Shown here piece after piece: positions 1 to 8,980 of a DNA stretch of 64,000 nt. The translations under genes were made by a program, and so were the position numbers. Positions within the stretch are counted from its first letter, which is position 1; every line of letters starts with the position of its first letter. Origin of the DNA: Ensifer sp. Root278 (GTDB lineage: Bacteria > Pseudomonadota > Alphaproteobacteria > Rhizobiales > Rhizobiaceae). Location: assembly GCF_001429285.1 (NCBI RefSeq), contig NZ_LMJJ01000043.1:417545-481544 (forward strand). The letters run 5' to 3'. The notes beneath the pieces were generated by a model. It did not search any database, had not been told where the DNA came from, and worked only from the letters and a program-made list of their open reading frames with translations.

Positions 1-153
1 GCACTCGGCGACGATGGTGCACCCGCAAAAGATAACAAGCGACCCTCCTGGGCGAAGGTGGTGGTGAACCAATCGCCGGCGAAGGCGGGCGCCTACTACA
101 AGGGCATTTCGCGGACCGCGTTCAGCAATTCGAAATGGCCGCAGACCCGATGA
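1..153 (+). CDS. C-terminal part of an unidentified protein
   Basis: The window opens inside a gene. The frame starting at base 1 stays open for 50 codons to TGA at 151-153, and its third-base GC is higher than in the other frames, so this is the likely coding frame. The tail is rich in Lys, Ala and Ser and ends in SKWPQTR. I do not recognise the family. A 13-codon ORF (150-191) overlaps its stop by ATGA and is probably chance. The gene is followed by the DoxX gene after 50 bases and may belong to the same operon. Confidence 0.5.
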   Translation, partial: ALGDDGAPAKDNKRPSWAKVVVNQSPAKAGAYYKGISRTAFSNSKWPQTR

Positions 154-203
154 AGGCGGCCAAGCCGCCCGTTAAGTCGAAGACCGTCTAACAAGGAAAC
201 AAA

Positions 204-662
204 ATGCTGAGCCTGTCTTCTCTCGAAAAACATCTCGCTGCCCGCCTGTGGCCAAGCCACGCCGGGCGATGGATCGTCTTCGTCGGCCTGCTGGCGCTTT
301 GCTCGGCCTATATCCAGGGGCCGCTGAAGAAGATCTTCGACTTTCCGGGTGCGCTTGCCGAGATGGATCATTTCGGCCTGCATCCGGCGCCGCTCTTTGC
401 CGTCGGGGTCATCGTTTTCGAGCTTCTGATGTCGGCCCTCATTCTCATAGGTTTCTACCGCTGGGCGGCTGCCAGCGCGCTCGCGGCTTTCACGCTTGCC
501 GCGACCTTCCTCGCGTTTCGCTTCTGGGAGCTTCCGCCCGGCATGGAGCGTGCGATGGCGACGAACGGCTTCTTCGAGCATATCGGCCTCAGCGGTGCCT
601 TCCTGCTCGTCGCCTGCTACGATCTTCGTGAACGGGCATCCGCAGGAAAGGCTGGGCAATGA
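204..662 (+). CDS. DoxX family inner-membrane protein
   Basis: A 152-residue hydrophobic protein with about four membrane segments (roughly residues 22-40, 62-82, 86-104 and 125-140) and the SAYIQGPLKKIFDFPGAL stretch after the first helix that is typical of DoxX/DUF417-like membrane proteins. The family is linked to redox and thiol stress in some bacteria, but the reaction here is unknown. The ATG is preceded by AAGGA at good spacing. Its stop overlaps the start of the MFS exporter gene by ATGA, so the two are probably translationally coupled. Confidence 0.75.
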   Translation: MLSLSSLEKHLAARLWPSHAGRWIVFVGLLALCSAYIQGPLKKIFDFPGALAEMDHFGLHPAPLFAVGVIVFELLMSALILIGFYRWAAASALAAFTLAATFLAFRFWELPPGMERAMATNGFFEHIGLSGAFLLVACYDLRERASAGKAGQ

Positions 663-2257
663 CGGCAGCGAAGGAGGGCGCAGGGACGTTTGCGCCGTTG
701 CGGCAGAAGGTCTTTGCGGTCCTGTGGGTGGCGACGATCATCGGCAATACCGGCAGTTTTATCCGTGATGTCGCCAGCTCCTGGCTCGTTACCGACCTGT
801 CGGCGACGCCGGCCGCCGTTTCCATGGTCCAGGCGGCGGCGACGCTGCCGATCTTCCTGCTCGCCATTCCTGCCGGGGTTCTCTCGGATATTCTCGATCG
901 GCGCAAATTCCTGATCCTGGTGCAGTTTCTGCTCGCATCCACGAGCCTCTGCCTGCTGTTTCTCTCCGCCACAGGTCTGCAGTCCGTGAGCTCGCTGATC
1001 GCGCTGACCTTCGTCGGCGGCATAGGGGCTGCACTGGTCGCCCCCACCTGGCAGGCGATCGTGCCTGAGCTCGTCTCGAGGCAGGACGTCAAGGGCGCCG
1101 TGGCGCTGAATTCGCTCGGCATCAACATCGCCCGCGCGATCGGTCCGGCGCTTGGCGGCCTGCTGCTCGCTTGGTCCGGCGCAGCCGTCACCTATGGCGT
1201 CGATGTCATCAGCTATGTCTTCGTGATCGCGGCGCTCCTGTGGTGGCGGCGCGGTGTATCGGAGGACGACGTTCTCGCGGAACGCTTCTTTGGCGCCTTC
1301 CGGGCGGGGTTGCGCTACGCACGCGCCAGTCGCGAGCTGCACGTGGTCCTGTTGCGTGCCGCCGTGTTCTTCGCATTTTCGAGCGCGATCTGGGCCCTGC
1401 TGCCGTTGGTTGCCCGCCAGCTTCTCGGCGGTGGCGCCAGCTTCTACGGCATCCTGCTCGGTGCCGTCGGCGCGGGTGCGATCGGCGGCGCGCTGGTGAT
1501 GCCGCGCCTGCGCGCCCGGATGGATGCCGACGGGCTGCTTTTGCTTTCTGCGGTGCTCACGGCCGCGGTGATGGGCGTGCTCTCCTTCGCGCCGGCGCAA
1601 TGGGTGGCGGTTGTCGCTTTGCTCGCTTGCGGTGCGGCCTGGATCACCGCACTGACGACGCTAAACAGCACCGCGCAGGCCATCCTTCCCAATTGGGTGC
1701 GCGGGCGTACGCTCGCCGTCTATCTTACCGTTTTCAACGGCGCCATGACCGGAGGCAGCCTGGCCTGGGGCGCCATCGCCGAAGCGATCGGCGTGCCCTT
1801 CACCCTCTCGGCGGCGGCTATCGGCCTTCTCTGCGTCGGCGTCGTCTTCCACGCCATGAAATTGCCGAAGGGAGAGGCGGACCTCATTCCCTCCAACCAT
1901 TGGCCGGAGCCGCTGACCAGCGAGCCGGTCGAACACGACCGCGGCCCCGTCCTTGTGCTGATCGAATACATGGTCGACAGGGCGGACCGCTCCGAATTCC
2001 TGAAGGCGCTCGCCCGTCTGTCGCACGAGCGCCGCCGTGATGGCGCCTATGGCTGGGGCGTGACCGAGGACGCGGCTGATACCGGCCGCATGGTTGAGTG
2101 GTTCATGGTCGAATCCTGGGCCGAGCATCTGCGCCAGCACAAGCGCATGTCCAAGGCCGATGCCGACGTCCAGGAAGACGTTCGTCGTTTTCACAAAGGG
2201 CCGGCGGCGCCGGTCGTACACCACCTTCTCGCGATCAACCGGCCGCAGCTCGGTTGA
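659..2257 (+). CDS. MFS_3 family exporter (EntS-like) with C-terminal ABM-like domain
   Basis: This 532-residue protein has twelve membrane segments over residues 15-405 followed by a soluble tail of about 110 residues. The RDVASSWLVTDL and LNSLGINIARAIGP motifs are typical of the transmembrane secretion effector / enterobactin-exporter group (PF05977). The tail (from about residue 420, VLVLIEYMVDRADRSEFLKA) resembles a ferredoxin-like antibiotic-biosynthesis-monooxygenase fold, which is usual for the long members of the family. It likely exports small molecules by proton antiport; the substrate is not readable. Its ATG overlaps the DoxX stop. An alpha/beta hydrolase follows 88 bases downstream on the same strand. 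Confidence 0.8.
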   Translation: MTAAKEGAGTFAPLRQKVFAVLWVATIIGNTGSFIRDVASSWLVTDLSATPAAVSMVQAAATLPIFLLAIPAGVLSDILDRRKFLILVQFLLASTSLCLLFLSATGLQSVSSLIALTFVGGIGAALVAPTWQAIVPELVSRQDVKGAVALNSLGINIARAIGPALGGLLLAWSGAAVTYGVDVISYVFVIAALLWWRRGVSEDDVLAERFFGAFRAGLRYARASRELHVVLLRAAVFFAFSSAIWALLPLVARQLLGGGASFYGILLGAVGAGAIGGALVMPRLRARMDADGLLLLSAVLTAAVMGVLSFAPAQWVAVVALLACGAAWITALTTLNSTAQAILPNWVRGRTLAVYLTVFNGAMTGGSLAWGAIAEAIGVPFTLSAAAIGLLCVGVVFHAMKLPKGEADLIPSNHWPEPLTSEPVEHDRGPVLVLIEYMVDRADRSEFLKALARLSHERRRDGAYGWGVTEDAADTGRMVEWFMVESWAEHLRQHKRMSKADADVQEDVRRFHKGPAAPVVHHLLAINRPQLG

Positions 2258-2345
2258 CGTGGGTTGCGTTCCATGGCGTCCATCCGGCGCCGCGGAACGT
2301 GCAGGAAGACACACACCCTAGAACCCAAGCAAAGGAACCGCTCCC

Positions 2346-3176
2346 ATGACCGAGAACTTCGTCAGGACTGAAGACGGCGTCGATATCTTCTACAAGGATT
2401 GGGGCTCGGGCCAGCCAATCGTCTTTCACCATGGCTGGCCGCTGTCGGCAGACGATTGGGACGCGCAGATGCTCTATTTCGTCAGCAAGGGCTATCGCGT
2501 CATTGCCCATGACCGCCGCGGTCACGGGCGCTCGACACAGGTGAGCGAGGGCCACGATATCGCGCACTATGCAAGGGACGTTGCCGCACTCACCACCAAG
2601 CTCGGCCTTAGCGACGCCGTGCATATCGGCCATTCCACGGGCGGCGGCGAGGCCGTGGCTTATGTGGCTCGCCACGGTGCCGGCCGCGTCGCCAAGCTCA
2701 TCATCGTCAGTGCCGTGCCGCCGATCATGGTCAAGACCGCGAACAACCCGGGCGGCCTGCCGATCGAGGTGTTCGACGGCTTGCGGGCTGGTCTCGCCGC
2801 CAACCGTGCGCAGTTCTTCCTCGATGTTCCGACTGGTCCCTTCTATGGCTTCAACCGGCCGGGTGCCGAGGTGTCTGAGGGCGTGATCCGGAACTGGTGG
2901 CGCCAGGGCATGATGGGCAGCGCCAAAGCCCATTACGAGGGCATCAAGGCCTTCTCGGAAACCGACTTCACCGAGGACCTCAAGGCGATCGACGTGCCGA
3001 CGCTGGTCATGCATGGCGACGACGACCAGATCGTTCCGATCGACGACAGTGCGCGGCTTTCCGTCAAGCTCCTGAAAAACGGCACGCTCAAGGTCTATGA
3101 GGGTTATGCCCACGGCATGCTGACGACCCATGCCGATGTCATCAATCCTGACCTGCTTGCCTTCATCAAGGCCTAA
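2346..3176 (+). CDS. Alpha/beta hydrolase, cofactor-free haloperoxidase type
   Basis: 276 residues with the full fold of bacterial non-haem chloroperoxidases. The catalytic triad is visible: nucleophile Ser97 in GHSTGGG, Asp227 in HGDDDQIVP, and His256 in YAHGM. Oxyanion-hole residues lie in HHGWPLS near residue 28. Length and triad spacing match the S98/D228/H257 layout of known chloroperoxidases. Natural substrates of this family are usually esters or lactones and halogenation is a side activity. It sits downstream of the MFS_3 exporter, so a joint detoxification role is possible. AAGGAA precedes the ATG. Confidence 0.85.
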   Translation: MTENFVRTEDGVDIFYKDWGSGQPIVFHHGWPLSADDWDAQMLYFVSKGYRVIAHDRRGHGRSTQVSEGHDIAHYARDVAALTTKLGLSDAVHIGHSTGGGEAVAYVARHGAGRVAKLIIVSAVPPIMVKTANNPGGLPIEVFDGLRAGLAANRAQFFLDVPTGPFYGFNRPGAEVSEGVIRNWWRQGMMGSAKAHYEGIKAFSETDFTEDLKAIDVPTLVMHGDDDQIVPIDDSARLSVKLLKNGTLKVYEGYAHGMLTTHADVINPDLLAFIKA

Positions 3177-3236
3177 AAGGCTGGCATGATCCGCGGCGTC
3201 TCGGTGCCGCGGACCGTGCCGGGACAAATCTTGGCG

Positions 3237-3263
3237 CCCGCACCGTGTTGATCGCGGTGCGGG
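3237..3263. terminator. Hairpin between convergent genes
   Basis: CCCGCACCG and CGGTGCGGG pair perfectly (9 bp) around a 9-base loop, in the gap between the hydrolase gene and the convergent LysR gene. A smaller hairpin (TCCGCGGC/GCCGCGGA, 3190-3213) lies just upstream. Neither has a long T tract. Confidence 0.5.
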
Positions 3264-3272
3264 TTCCGTCGT

Positions 3273-4166
3273 TCAAGCATTTGCCTTCGCGGTTTTGCCA
3301 AGTGCCCCCATCAACCGGTCGATGAAGACGCGTACCTTGGGTGCGACAAGCTTCGTCGTCGGGTAGACGGCCCAGATCGCCAATGTCTCGGGTGCCGCAT
3401 CTTCGAGGCGAATGCGTATCAGCCGACCTGCATCGAGATCGTCGGCGATATTCCAGTCGGAGAGCAGGGTGATGCCGGCACCGGCGAGGCAGGCCGCATG
3501 GCATCCTTCGATGCTTGTCGACGAAAAGCGGCTCTGCAGCCGCACATGGCTCTCGACCCCGGCGCTCAGAAAGGTCCAATGGCTGACGCCGTGCAGCGGC
3601 AGGCATTGATGATTGATGAGATCGCCACTGGTCCGCGGGCTCCCATGCTTTTCGACATAGGATGGGGAGACGACGAGGGAACGCGGGTTTTCGGCCAGTT
3701 TCTTGGCGATCAGACTGCTATCCTTCAAACGCGCGACGCGGATCGCCAGATCGATGCCCGACGCCACCAGGTCAGGCATTGTGTCGCTCATATCGAGCGA
3801 GACCTTGAGCCCCGGGTGATCATCAAGCAGCGAAGGCATGAGCGGAGCAATCAGCTTGATCGAGAAGGCAACCGGCGCCGAGATGCGCAGGAGACCGGTC
3901 GCTCCGTCGCCGTCACCCCTCAGGAGCGTTCGCGCCTGCTGTTCGGTTTCGAGCAGATCCTGGGCATAGGGCAGAAAGGTTTCGCCCTCTGGCGTCAGCG
4001 ACAGGGACCGGGTCGTGCGGTGCATCAGCCGGACGCCAAGCGCCTGCTCCAGGGAGGCGAGCCGCCGGGTTGCGATCATGGGGGTGATGCCAAGCCGTCG
4101 CGCGGCCTCGGCGAGGCTGCCGCCGCTTGCCGCTGCGGTGAAGACGAGGACTTCGTCGAGGTTCAT
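3273..4166 (-). CDS. LysR family transcriptional regulator
   Basis: A 297-residue LysR protein. The N-terminal winged helix (residues 1-60: DEVLVFTAAASGGSLAEAA, then ATRRLASLEQALGVRLMHRT) is followed by a periplasmic-binding-protein-like effector domain. The open frame extends upstream, but the start at MNLDEVLVF fits the family. It is divergent from the MFS gene at 4270, the usual arrangement for a LysR and its target, with an inverted repeat in between (4170-4223). Confidence 0.85.
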   Translation of the reverse strand: MNLDEVLVFTAAASGGSLAEAARRLGITPMIATRRLASLEQALGVRLMHRTTRSLSLTPEGETFLPYAQDLLETEQQARTLLRGDGDGATGLLRISAPVAFSIKLIAPLMPSLLDDHPGLKVSLDMSDTMPDLVASGIDLAIRVARLKDSSLIAKKLAENPRSLVVSPSYVEKHGSPRTSGDLINHQCLPLHGVSHWTFLSAGVESHVRLQSRFSSTSIEGCHAACLAGAGITLLSDWNIADDLDAGRLIRIRLEDAAPETLAIWAVYPTTKLVAPKVRVFIDRLMGALGKTAKANA

Positions 4167-4169
4167 TGT

Positions 4170-4223
4170 ATCGAAATCCGATATTCTTCTATGTATAATG
4201 ACGACACTACAGCGAATTTCGAT
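4170..4223. promoter_or_regulatory. Inverted-repeat half sites in LysR/MFS divergent promoter
   Basis: ATCGAAAT (4170-4177) and ATTTCGAT (4216-4223) are perfect inverted 8-mers 38 bases apart in the 103-base divergent region. Such separated dyads are common where LysR tetramers bind. Candidate only. Confidence 0.35.
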
Positions 4224-4269
4224 AAGGCGATAGATCAAGCCCATCTCTCCAGTGAGAAGGGCAAGTGAA

Positions 4270-5463
4270 ATGGTTACCCACGAAACGGAGCATTCCGACC
4301 TCGGTCGAACCCGCCTCTACGCCATGGCCGTCGCCAGCGGTATCGCGGTTGCAAACATCTACTACAATCAGCCATTGCTGGGGCTCATCGAGGCCGAGTT
4401 TCCTGGCGAGACGGCCGTCGGCCTGCTTCCGACGGCGACGCAACTCGGCTACGCGCTCGGGTTGCTGCTTCTGTTGCCGCTCGGCGATATCGTCCAGCGG
4501 AGACGTCTGATCGTCGGGCAATTCCTGGCGATCGCGATAGCAGCGACCGCCGCTGCTTTGGCCCCGTCGCCATTCTTGCTGATCGCCGCCTCGGTGCTGC
4601 TTGGGGCAAGCGCCACCGTCGCGCAGCAGATCGTCCCGATCGCTGCGATGCTGTCCACGCCTGACAAACGCGGGGCGGCGATCGGCACGGTCATGGCCGG
4701 CGTTTTGACCGGCATCCTGCTCAGCCGCACGGTCTCCGGATTTGTCGGGGCCCATGCCGGCTGGCGCGAGATGTTCTGGGCAAGTGTGCCGCTCGCACTA
4801 GCAGCTTCGTTCCTGATGTTTCGGACCTTGCCGGATCTGCGCCCGGCATTGCGTTTGCCCTATCGCGAAGCCCTGGCCTCGCTCGCCACGCTTTGGCGGC
4901 GCGAGCCTGCGCTCCGTCTCGCTTCGATGGTGCAGGCGGCGCTTTTTGCATCCTTCACTGCGTTCTGGACCGTGCTCGCGCTTTATCTTGCGACGCCGCG
5001 TTTCAACCTGGGTGCGGATGCCGCCGGTCTGTTCGGCGTTGTCGGGGCAATCGGCGTCTTTGCGGCACCGGTCGCCGGCAGGATGGCGGATCGGCGGGGT
5101 GCGCTGTCCGTCGTCTGGTTCGGGGCGGCTTTGACGCTCGCTGCCTGGGTCGTACTCGGAGCCTGGGCCTCGATCGCCGGATTGGCGGTTGGCGTCATCG
5201 TGCTTGATATCGGCATCCAGGTCGCGTTGATCGCCAACCAGCACATCATCTATGCGCTCGAGCCCGCGGCGCGCAGCCGCATCAATACGGTCTTCATGAC
5301 CAGCATGTTTCTCGGGGGAGCGGCGGGCTCGGCTCTCTCCTTCGCCGCCTGGAGCTATGGCTCTTGGCCCGGGGTCAGCGCGCTTGGCCTGGCGCTTGCG
5401 GCACTGGCGCTGGCCGCCAAGCTGCTTGCTCGACGAGCGGTCAGGCTGGAGACCTTGCGTTGA
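4270..5463 (+). CDS. MFS transporter (DHA1-type drug exporter)
   Basis: A 397-residue, twelve-helix major facilitator. The [10 protein letters not shown] motif in helix 1 and [13 protein letters not shown] in loop 2-3 place it with the YNQPLL group of proton-driven efflux proteins. An upstream GTG (4252) is in frame, but the ATG at 4270 has AGAAGG at proper spacing and is preferred. It is divergent from a LysR regulator that probably controls it. It ends nine bases before the convergent beta-propeller gene. Confidence 0.8.
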   Translation: MVTHETEHSDLGRTRLYAMAVASGIAVANIYYNQPLLGLIEAEFPGETAVGLLPTATQLGYALGLLLLLPLGDIVQRRRLIVGQFLAIAIAATAAALAPSPFLLIAASVLLGASATVAQQIVPIAAMLSTPDKRGAAIGTVMAGVLTGILLSRTVSGFVGAHAGWREMFWASVPLALAASFLMFRTLPDLRPALRLPYREALASLATLWRREPALRLASMVQAALFASFTAFWTVLALYLATPRFNLGADAAGLFGVVGAIGVFAAPVAGRMADRRGALSVVWFGAALTLAAWVVLGAWASIAGLAVGVIVLDIGIQVALIANQHIIYALEPAARSRINTVFMTSMFLGGAAGSALSFAAWSYGSWPGVSALGLALAALALAAKLLARRAVRLETLR

Positions 5464-5472
5464 GGGTTGAAC

Positions 5473-6117
5473 CTAGGGAGCATGTTTCTTCGGCCGGCGG
5501 ACGGCCCGGATCGTTCCGCTTCCGCCACCGCCGCAGTAGAAGCGTTCACCGCCATCGGATTCCAAACCCGAAACGCCGGTTCCCGGCGGCATCACGATCC
5601 GCTCGAGCACTGACCCCGTTTCAGGGTCGATGCGCCTGAGGTCGCTGTCGTCGCCTTCCCAGGTGCCGTGCCAGAGCTCTCCGTCGACCCAGGTGACGCC
5701 CGTCACGACGCGCTTGGATTCGATGGTGCGCAGGATTGCACCGGTTTCGGGATCGATCTGATGGATCCTGCGACCTCGGTGCTGCCCGACCCAAAGGGTT
5801 CCCTCCGCCCAGGCAAGGCCGGAATCGCCGCCGCCGCCCGGTGCCGGGATCGTTGCCAGCACGCGGCCGCTCTCGGGATCTATCTTCTGGATGCGGTCCT
5901 CGGCGATCTGGAACAGGTGCTTGCCGTCAAAGGCGGTACCGGCATGCGCCGCGACATCGATCGAGCGCACCGGGTTCCCGCTTTCGGGATCGAGGGCATT
6001 GATCTTGTCGCCGGAGGCAAACCAGACGTTCCGACCGTCGAATGTGACGCCATGGATGTGGTCGGCGCCAGGGAAGGGGCCATATTCGCGGAGGATTTCG
6101 GCTTCGGATCGTTTCAT
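5473..6117 (-). CDS. Small beta-propeller (Vgb/glutamine-cyclotransferase-like) protein
   Basis: A 214-residue soluble protein built of four visible propeller repeats, each containing a D-P-E-S/T-G turn (LDPESGNPV, IDPESGRVL, IDPETGAIL, IDPETGSVL) and W-x-G or F-x-G strands. There is no signal peptide. Proteins of this type are annotated as virginiamycin-B-lyase-like or glutaminyl-cyclotransferase-like, but no catalytic set can be confirmed. It follows the winged-helix regulator by ten bases on the same strand, so they are likely an operon and it could be a ligand sensor or lactone-binding partner for that regulator. Confidence 0.6.
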   Translation of the reverse strand: MKRSEAEILREYGPFPGADHIHGVTFDGRNVWFASGDKINALDPESGNPVRSIDVAAHAGTAFDGKHLFQIAEDRIQKIDPESGRVLATIPAPGGGGDSGLAWAEGTLWVGQHRGRRIHQIDPETGAILRTIESKRVVTGVTWVDGELWHGTWEGDDSDLRRIDPETGSVLERIVMPPGTGVSGLESDGGERFYCGGGGSGTIRAVRRPKKHAP

Positions 6118-6127
6118 GGTCTCAATC

Positions 6128-7348
6128 CTAATCGCTTGGCAGTGGACCGGGGAGTAACAAGACTGTCGGGAATGTGGGCACAGGCGGGATCACCCAGCGT
6201 CGCGCCCGCCCGCGGCCGACCGGCAGAACCTTGCCTTCCGAGGAGAGTTCTTCGAGCGCCCGTTGCACCGTGCGCGGGCTGGCATCGAGCGCGATGGCGA
6301 GAGCGGAGCTCGACCATGCCTCGCCGTCGCCAAGAAGCGCCAGCATCGCCGCATGCCGATCGTCGACCGGCGGTGCAAGCACCACGACCGCGTGGTCGCC
6401 ACGCGGAGCCAGCCGGAAGCCGTCGCTGGTCGCGCTGATATCCGCGAATGCGCGGAGTTCGTCGCGAAGCCGGCCGATCTCGACCCTCAATCGTGCCCGG
6501 TGAGATTCGTCGACATGTTTCGCGCCGAAGGCACGGGCGAGCAAGGCGCGCCGCGAGACATCGGCCGGCCACGCCTCTGCGAGAGCACGCGCCAGCGCGA
6601 AGAGCACCGGCCGCGTTGCAAGCGAAACGGCGGAGGCCTCGCGCCGGATGATGTTTCGGCACGCATCGACCACCAGGGTACCGGAGTTGAACAGGGCTTC
6701 GACGTCGTCGAGCAGCAGCAGGCGCTCGCCTCCCCTGGTCAGAAGCCGGGCCGCCGGCGTCTTCAGGACAAGCGCTGCGCCTTCGACTTCCGCGACCAGC
6801 GCCGCTATGCCGGTTGCTCGCGCCGCTTCAGCCGCCCGGGCGAAGGCGCTGGCCGCCGAAGCGGTTTGCAATCGTCGAACGGCGAGGCCGGCAATCGCGA
6901 GCTCGTGCGTGGCTCTCGCCGGTGGAGTCAGCCGGCCCAGATCGACACCGGCAAGCATCTGTTCGGCCTCGTCGAGACGGCCGATCAGCAGCAGGCGGCG
7001 GGCGCCGAGATTGCGGGCGTGAGCGGCATTGAGGTGGTCGCCATGGTCTTCGAGCGTCGCGCGGGCTGCGTCGAGCGCCTTCATCGGCCAGGAGAGATCG
7101 CGCGAGACGATGGCGATCTCCGCTTCGGCAACGATGCATCGCGCGCGGGCCACGGCCTCCTTCGGGCCGAAGCCGCGCGCGGCCGCCTTCAACAGCGTCT
7201 TGGCGCGGCCGAGATCTCCGAGCTGAGCCATCGCGATGCCGCGGAGCGCCAGCGCCGGCGGGTCGTCGCGCAAGGCGACCCGCTTCAGCACGCCGAGGAG
7301 GTCACCAGCGGCCAGCGCCTGGCCTGCCGCGGTAATCAGCGAATCCAT
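6128..7348 (-). CDS. Helical-repeat regulator with C-terminal winged helix
   Basis: 406 residues. Residues 1-230 are Ala/Leu-rich helical hairpins like TPR repeats (DLGRAKTLLKAAARGFG, LDEAEQMLAGVDL). Around 270-315 is a region with RARLRVEIGRLRDELRAFA that resembles the winged-helix domain of transcriptional activators. Residues 330-390 (SSSALAIALDASPRTVQRAL then EELSSEGKVLPVGRGRARRW) form a second, MarR/IclR-like helix-turn-helix with a wing. It is probably a cytoplasmic transcription factor. It is paired with the propeller protein gene ten bases downstream. The effector and targets are unknown. Confidence 0.6.
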   Translation of the reverse strand: MDSLITAAGQALAAGDLLGVLKRVALRDDPPALALRGIAMAQLGDLGRAKTLLKAAARGFGPKEAVARARCIVAEAEIAIVSRDLSWPMKALDAARATLEDHGDHLNAAHARNLGARRLLLIGRLDEAEQMLAGVDLGRLTPPARATHELAIAGLAVRRLQTASAASAFARAAEAARATGIAALVAEVEGAALVLKTPAARLLTRGGERLLLLDDVEALFNSGTLVVDACRNIIRREASAVSLATRPVLFALARALAEAWPADVSRRALLARAFGAKHVDESHRARLRVEIGRLRDELRAFADISATSDGFRLAPRGDHAVVVLAPPVDDRHAAMLALLGDGEAWSSSALAIALDASPRTVQRALEELSSEGKVLPVGRGRARRWVIPPVPTFPTVLLLPGPLPSD

Positions 7349-7674
7349 AGAAATCCCGTCACACTTGTCACTCCCCCAACAGTGCTTCGGCCTCTATCTA
7401 TTGCTCGAACGGCACGGGACAACAGAGAGGACCTTCGAGGCACAATCAAGTGGGTTGGATCCAGACGGGTTGAAGGCATGCCGCGAGCGACGCCCAGGCG
7501 AACCTGCAATAGTTACAAAATTCTGCAAATTTCGGTGTCGGCTTTCCGCTGGCGCCTGCGTCTTACAGGAACCAGCAAGAGGAGGTGCTCTGCACGTCCA
7601 AACCTGCTGCGCGATCAGTTTGCACGTTATCGGCGCTGCCGGCCGTCTAACCGGGCGCTGCCAAGGAGATTGCA
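7349..7674. other. Divergent intergenic region
   Basis: 326 bases between the starts of the helical-repeat regulator (minus) and the MFS gene (plus). No coding frame is convincing. It presumably holds both promoters. A-T-rich stretch AATTCTGCAAATTT near 7525 is the only obvious non-GC-rich part. AAGGAG lies just before the MFS start. Confidence 0.5.
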
Positions 7675-8889
7675 ATGAGCAATTCGATTTATCGTTGGGT
7701 GATCGTGGCGGCTGGCGGCCTGCTTGGCTGTTTGGCGATCGGCGCCATGTTCTCACTTCCTGTTTTCCTGCTGCCGATCTCGCGGGATACCGGCTGGTCC
7801 GTCACCGGGGTCTCCAGTGCCATGACCCTCGGCTTTCTGGCGATGGCTTTCGCCAGCATTGCCTGGGGCAGTCTCTCCGATCGCTGGGGTGCGCGGCCGA
7901 TCGTGCTCATCGGCTCGGTGCTTCTGGCCGTGAGCCTGATGGCGGCCAGCTGGGTGACTTCGCTGATCGCCTTCCAGATCGTCTTTGGCGTCGTTGTCGG
8001 CACCGCCACGGCGGCGATCTTCGCGCCGATGATGGCCTGTGTTACCGGCTGGTTCGATACGCACCGGAGCCTCGCCGTTTCGCTCGTTTCGGCCGGCATG
8101 GGCATGGCGCCGATGACCATGTCGCCGTTTGCGGCATGGCTGGTTTCCGGCTATGACTGGAGAACTGCATTGCAGATCATCGCCGTCGTCGTCGCGGTCA
8201 TCATGATCCCGGTGTCGCTTCTCGTTCGCCAGGCGCCGGCACTTGCTGTCGGTGCTGCGGCGGCCTCTCCCGAGGAAGAGGCGCAATCGACGATGACGAC
8301 GAGCCAGGTGCTGAAATCGCCGCTCTTCATTATCCTGCTGCTCACCAACTTCTTCTGCTGCGCAACGCATTCCGGCCCGATCTTTCACACGGTGAGCTAC
8401 GCCATCACTTGCGGTATCCCCGTGATGGCGGCCGTTTCGATCTACAGTGTCGAGGGGCTCGCTGGCATGGGCGGACGCGTCGTCTTCGGCCTGCTCGGCG
8501 ACCGCTTCGGGGCAAAGCGCGTGCTGGTTCTCGGGCTGCTGGCGCAGGCTTTTGGGGCACTTGCCTATGTCTTCGCCGCGGGGCTCGGCTCATTCTACGC
8601 TGTCGCCGCCCTGTTCGGCTTCATCTATGCCGGCGTCATGCCGCTTTATGCCGTGCTTGCCCGCGAGAATTTCCCCCTGCGGATGATGGGAACGGTCATC
8701 GGCGGAACGGCCATGGCCGGCAGCCTCGGCATGGCGACGGGACCGATTGCCGGCGGCATGATCTATGATGCGATGGCCAGCTATACCTGGCTCTATGTCG
8801 GCTCCTGGGGCATCGGTCTCGGGGCGTTCCTGATCGCGCTCACCTTCAGGCCCGCACCGCGCTATCAGCAGGCGGTTGCAGCGGCGTGA
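7675..8889 (+). CDS. MFS transporter, monocarboxylate/OFA-like
   Basis: 404 residues, twelve membrane segments. The N-terminus (RWVIVAAGGLLGCLAIGAMF) and the FGLLGDRFGAKRVLVLG loop match the oxalate/formate-antiporter and monocarboxylate-porter branch of the MFS. The substrate is likely an organic anion, but it is not defined by the sequence. AAGGAG sits upstream of the ATG. It is transcribed alone and closed by a strong hairpin at 8916-8940. Confidence 0.75.
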   Translation: MSNSIYRWVIVAAGGLLGCLAIGAMFSLPVFLLPISRDTGWSVTGVSSAMTLGFLAMAFASIAWGSLSDRWGARPIVLIGSVLLAVSLMAASWVTSLIAFQIVFGVVVGTATAAIFAPMMACVTGWFDTHRSLAVSLVSAGMGMAPMTMSPFAAWLVSGYDWRTALQIIAVVVAVIMIPVSLLVRQAPALAVGAAAASPEEEAQSTMTTSQVLKSPLFIILLLTNFFCCATHSGPIFHTVSYAITCGIPVMAAVSIYSVEGLAGMGGRVVFGLLGDRFGAKRVLVLGLLAQAFGALAYVFAAGLGSFYAVAALFGFIYAGVMPLYAVLARENFPLRMMGTVIGGTAMAGSLGMATGPIAGGMIYDAMASYTWLYVGSWGIGLGAFLIALTFRPAPRYQQAVAAA

Positions 8890-8915
8890 AGCAGTGCACT
8901 GAGATCGACGAGAAA

Positions 8916-8940
8916 GGGCTCCACCGGAGAGGTGGAGCCC
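8916..8940. terminator. Hairpin terminator between convergent MFS genes
   Basis: GGGCTCCACC and GGTGGAGCCC form a perfect 10-bp stem with a GGAGA loop, placed between two convergent genes. AAA precedes the stem on the plus strand, which gives a short U run for the minus-strand transcript. Confidence 0.65.
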
Positions 8941-8980
8941 GATCGAGTTGAGCTTTCATTTCGAGACGGCTGCGCCCGTC

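Noticed and set aside
617-1600. Long minus-strand open frame of 327 codons opposite the MFS_3 gene
   Set aside because: Arg/Gln/Glu-rich antisense shadow of a high-GC gene; the plus-strand frame has clear transporter sequence.
6263-7678. 471-codon plus-strand frame opposite the helical-repeat regulator
   Set aside because: Low-quality composition and no domain; the minus-strand frame has recognisable repeats and a helix-turn-helix.
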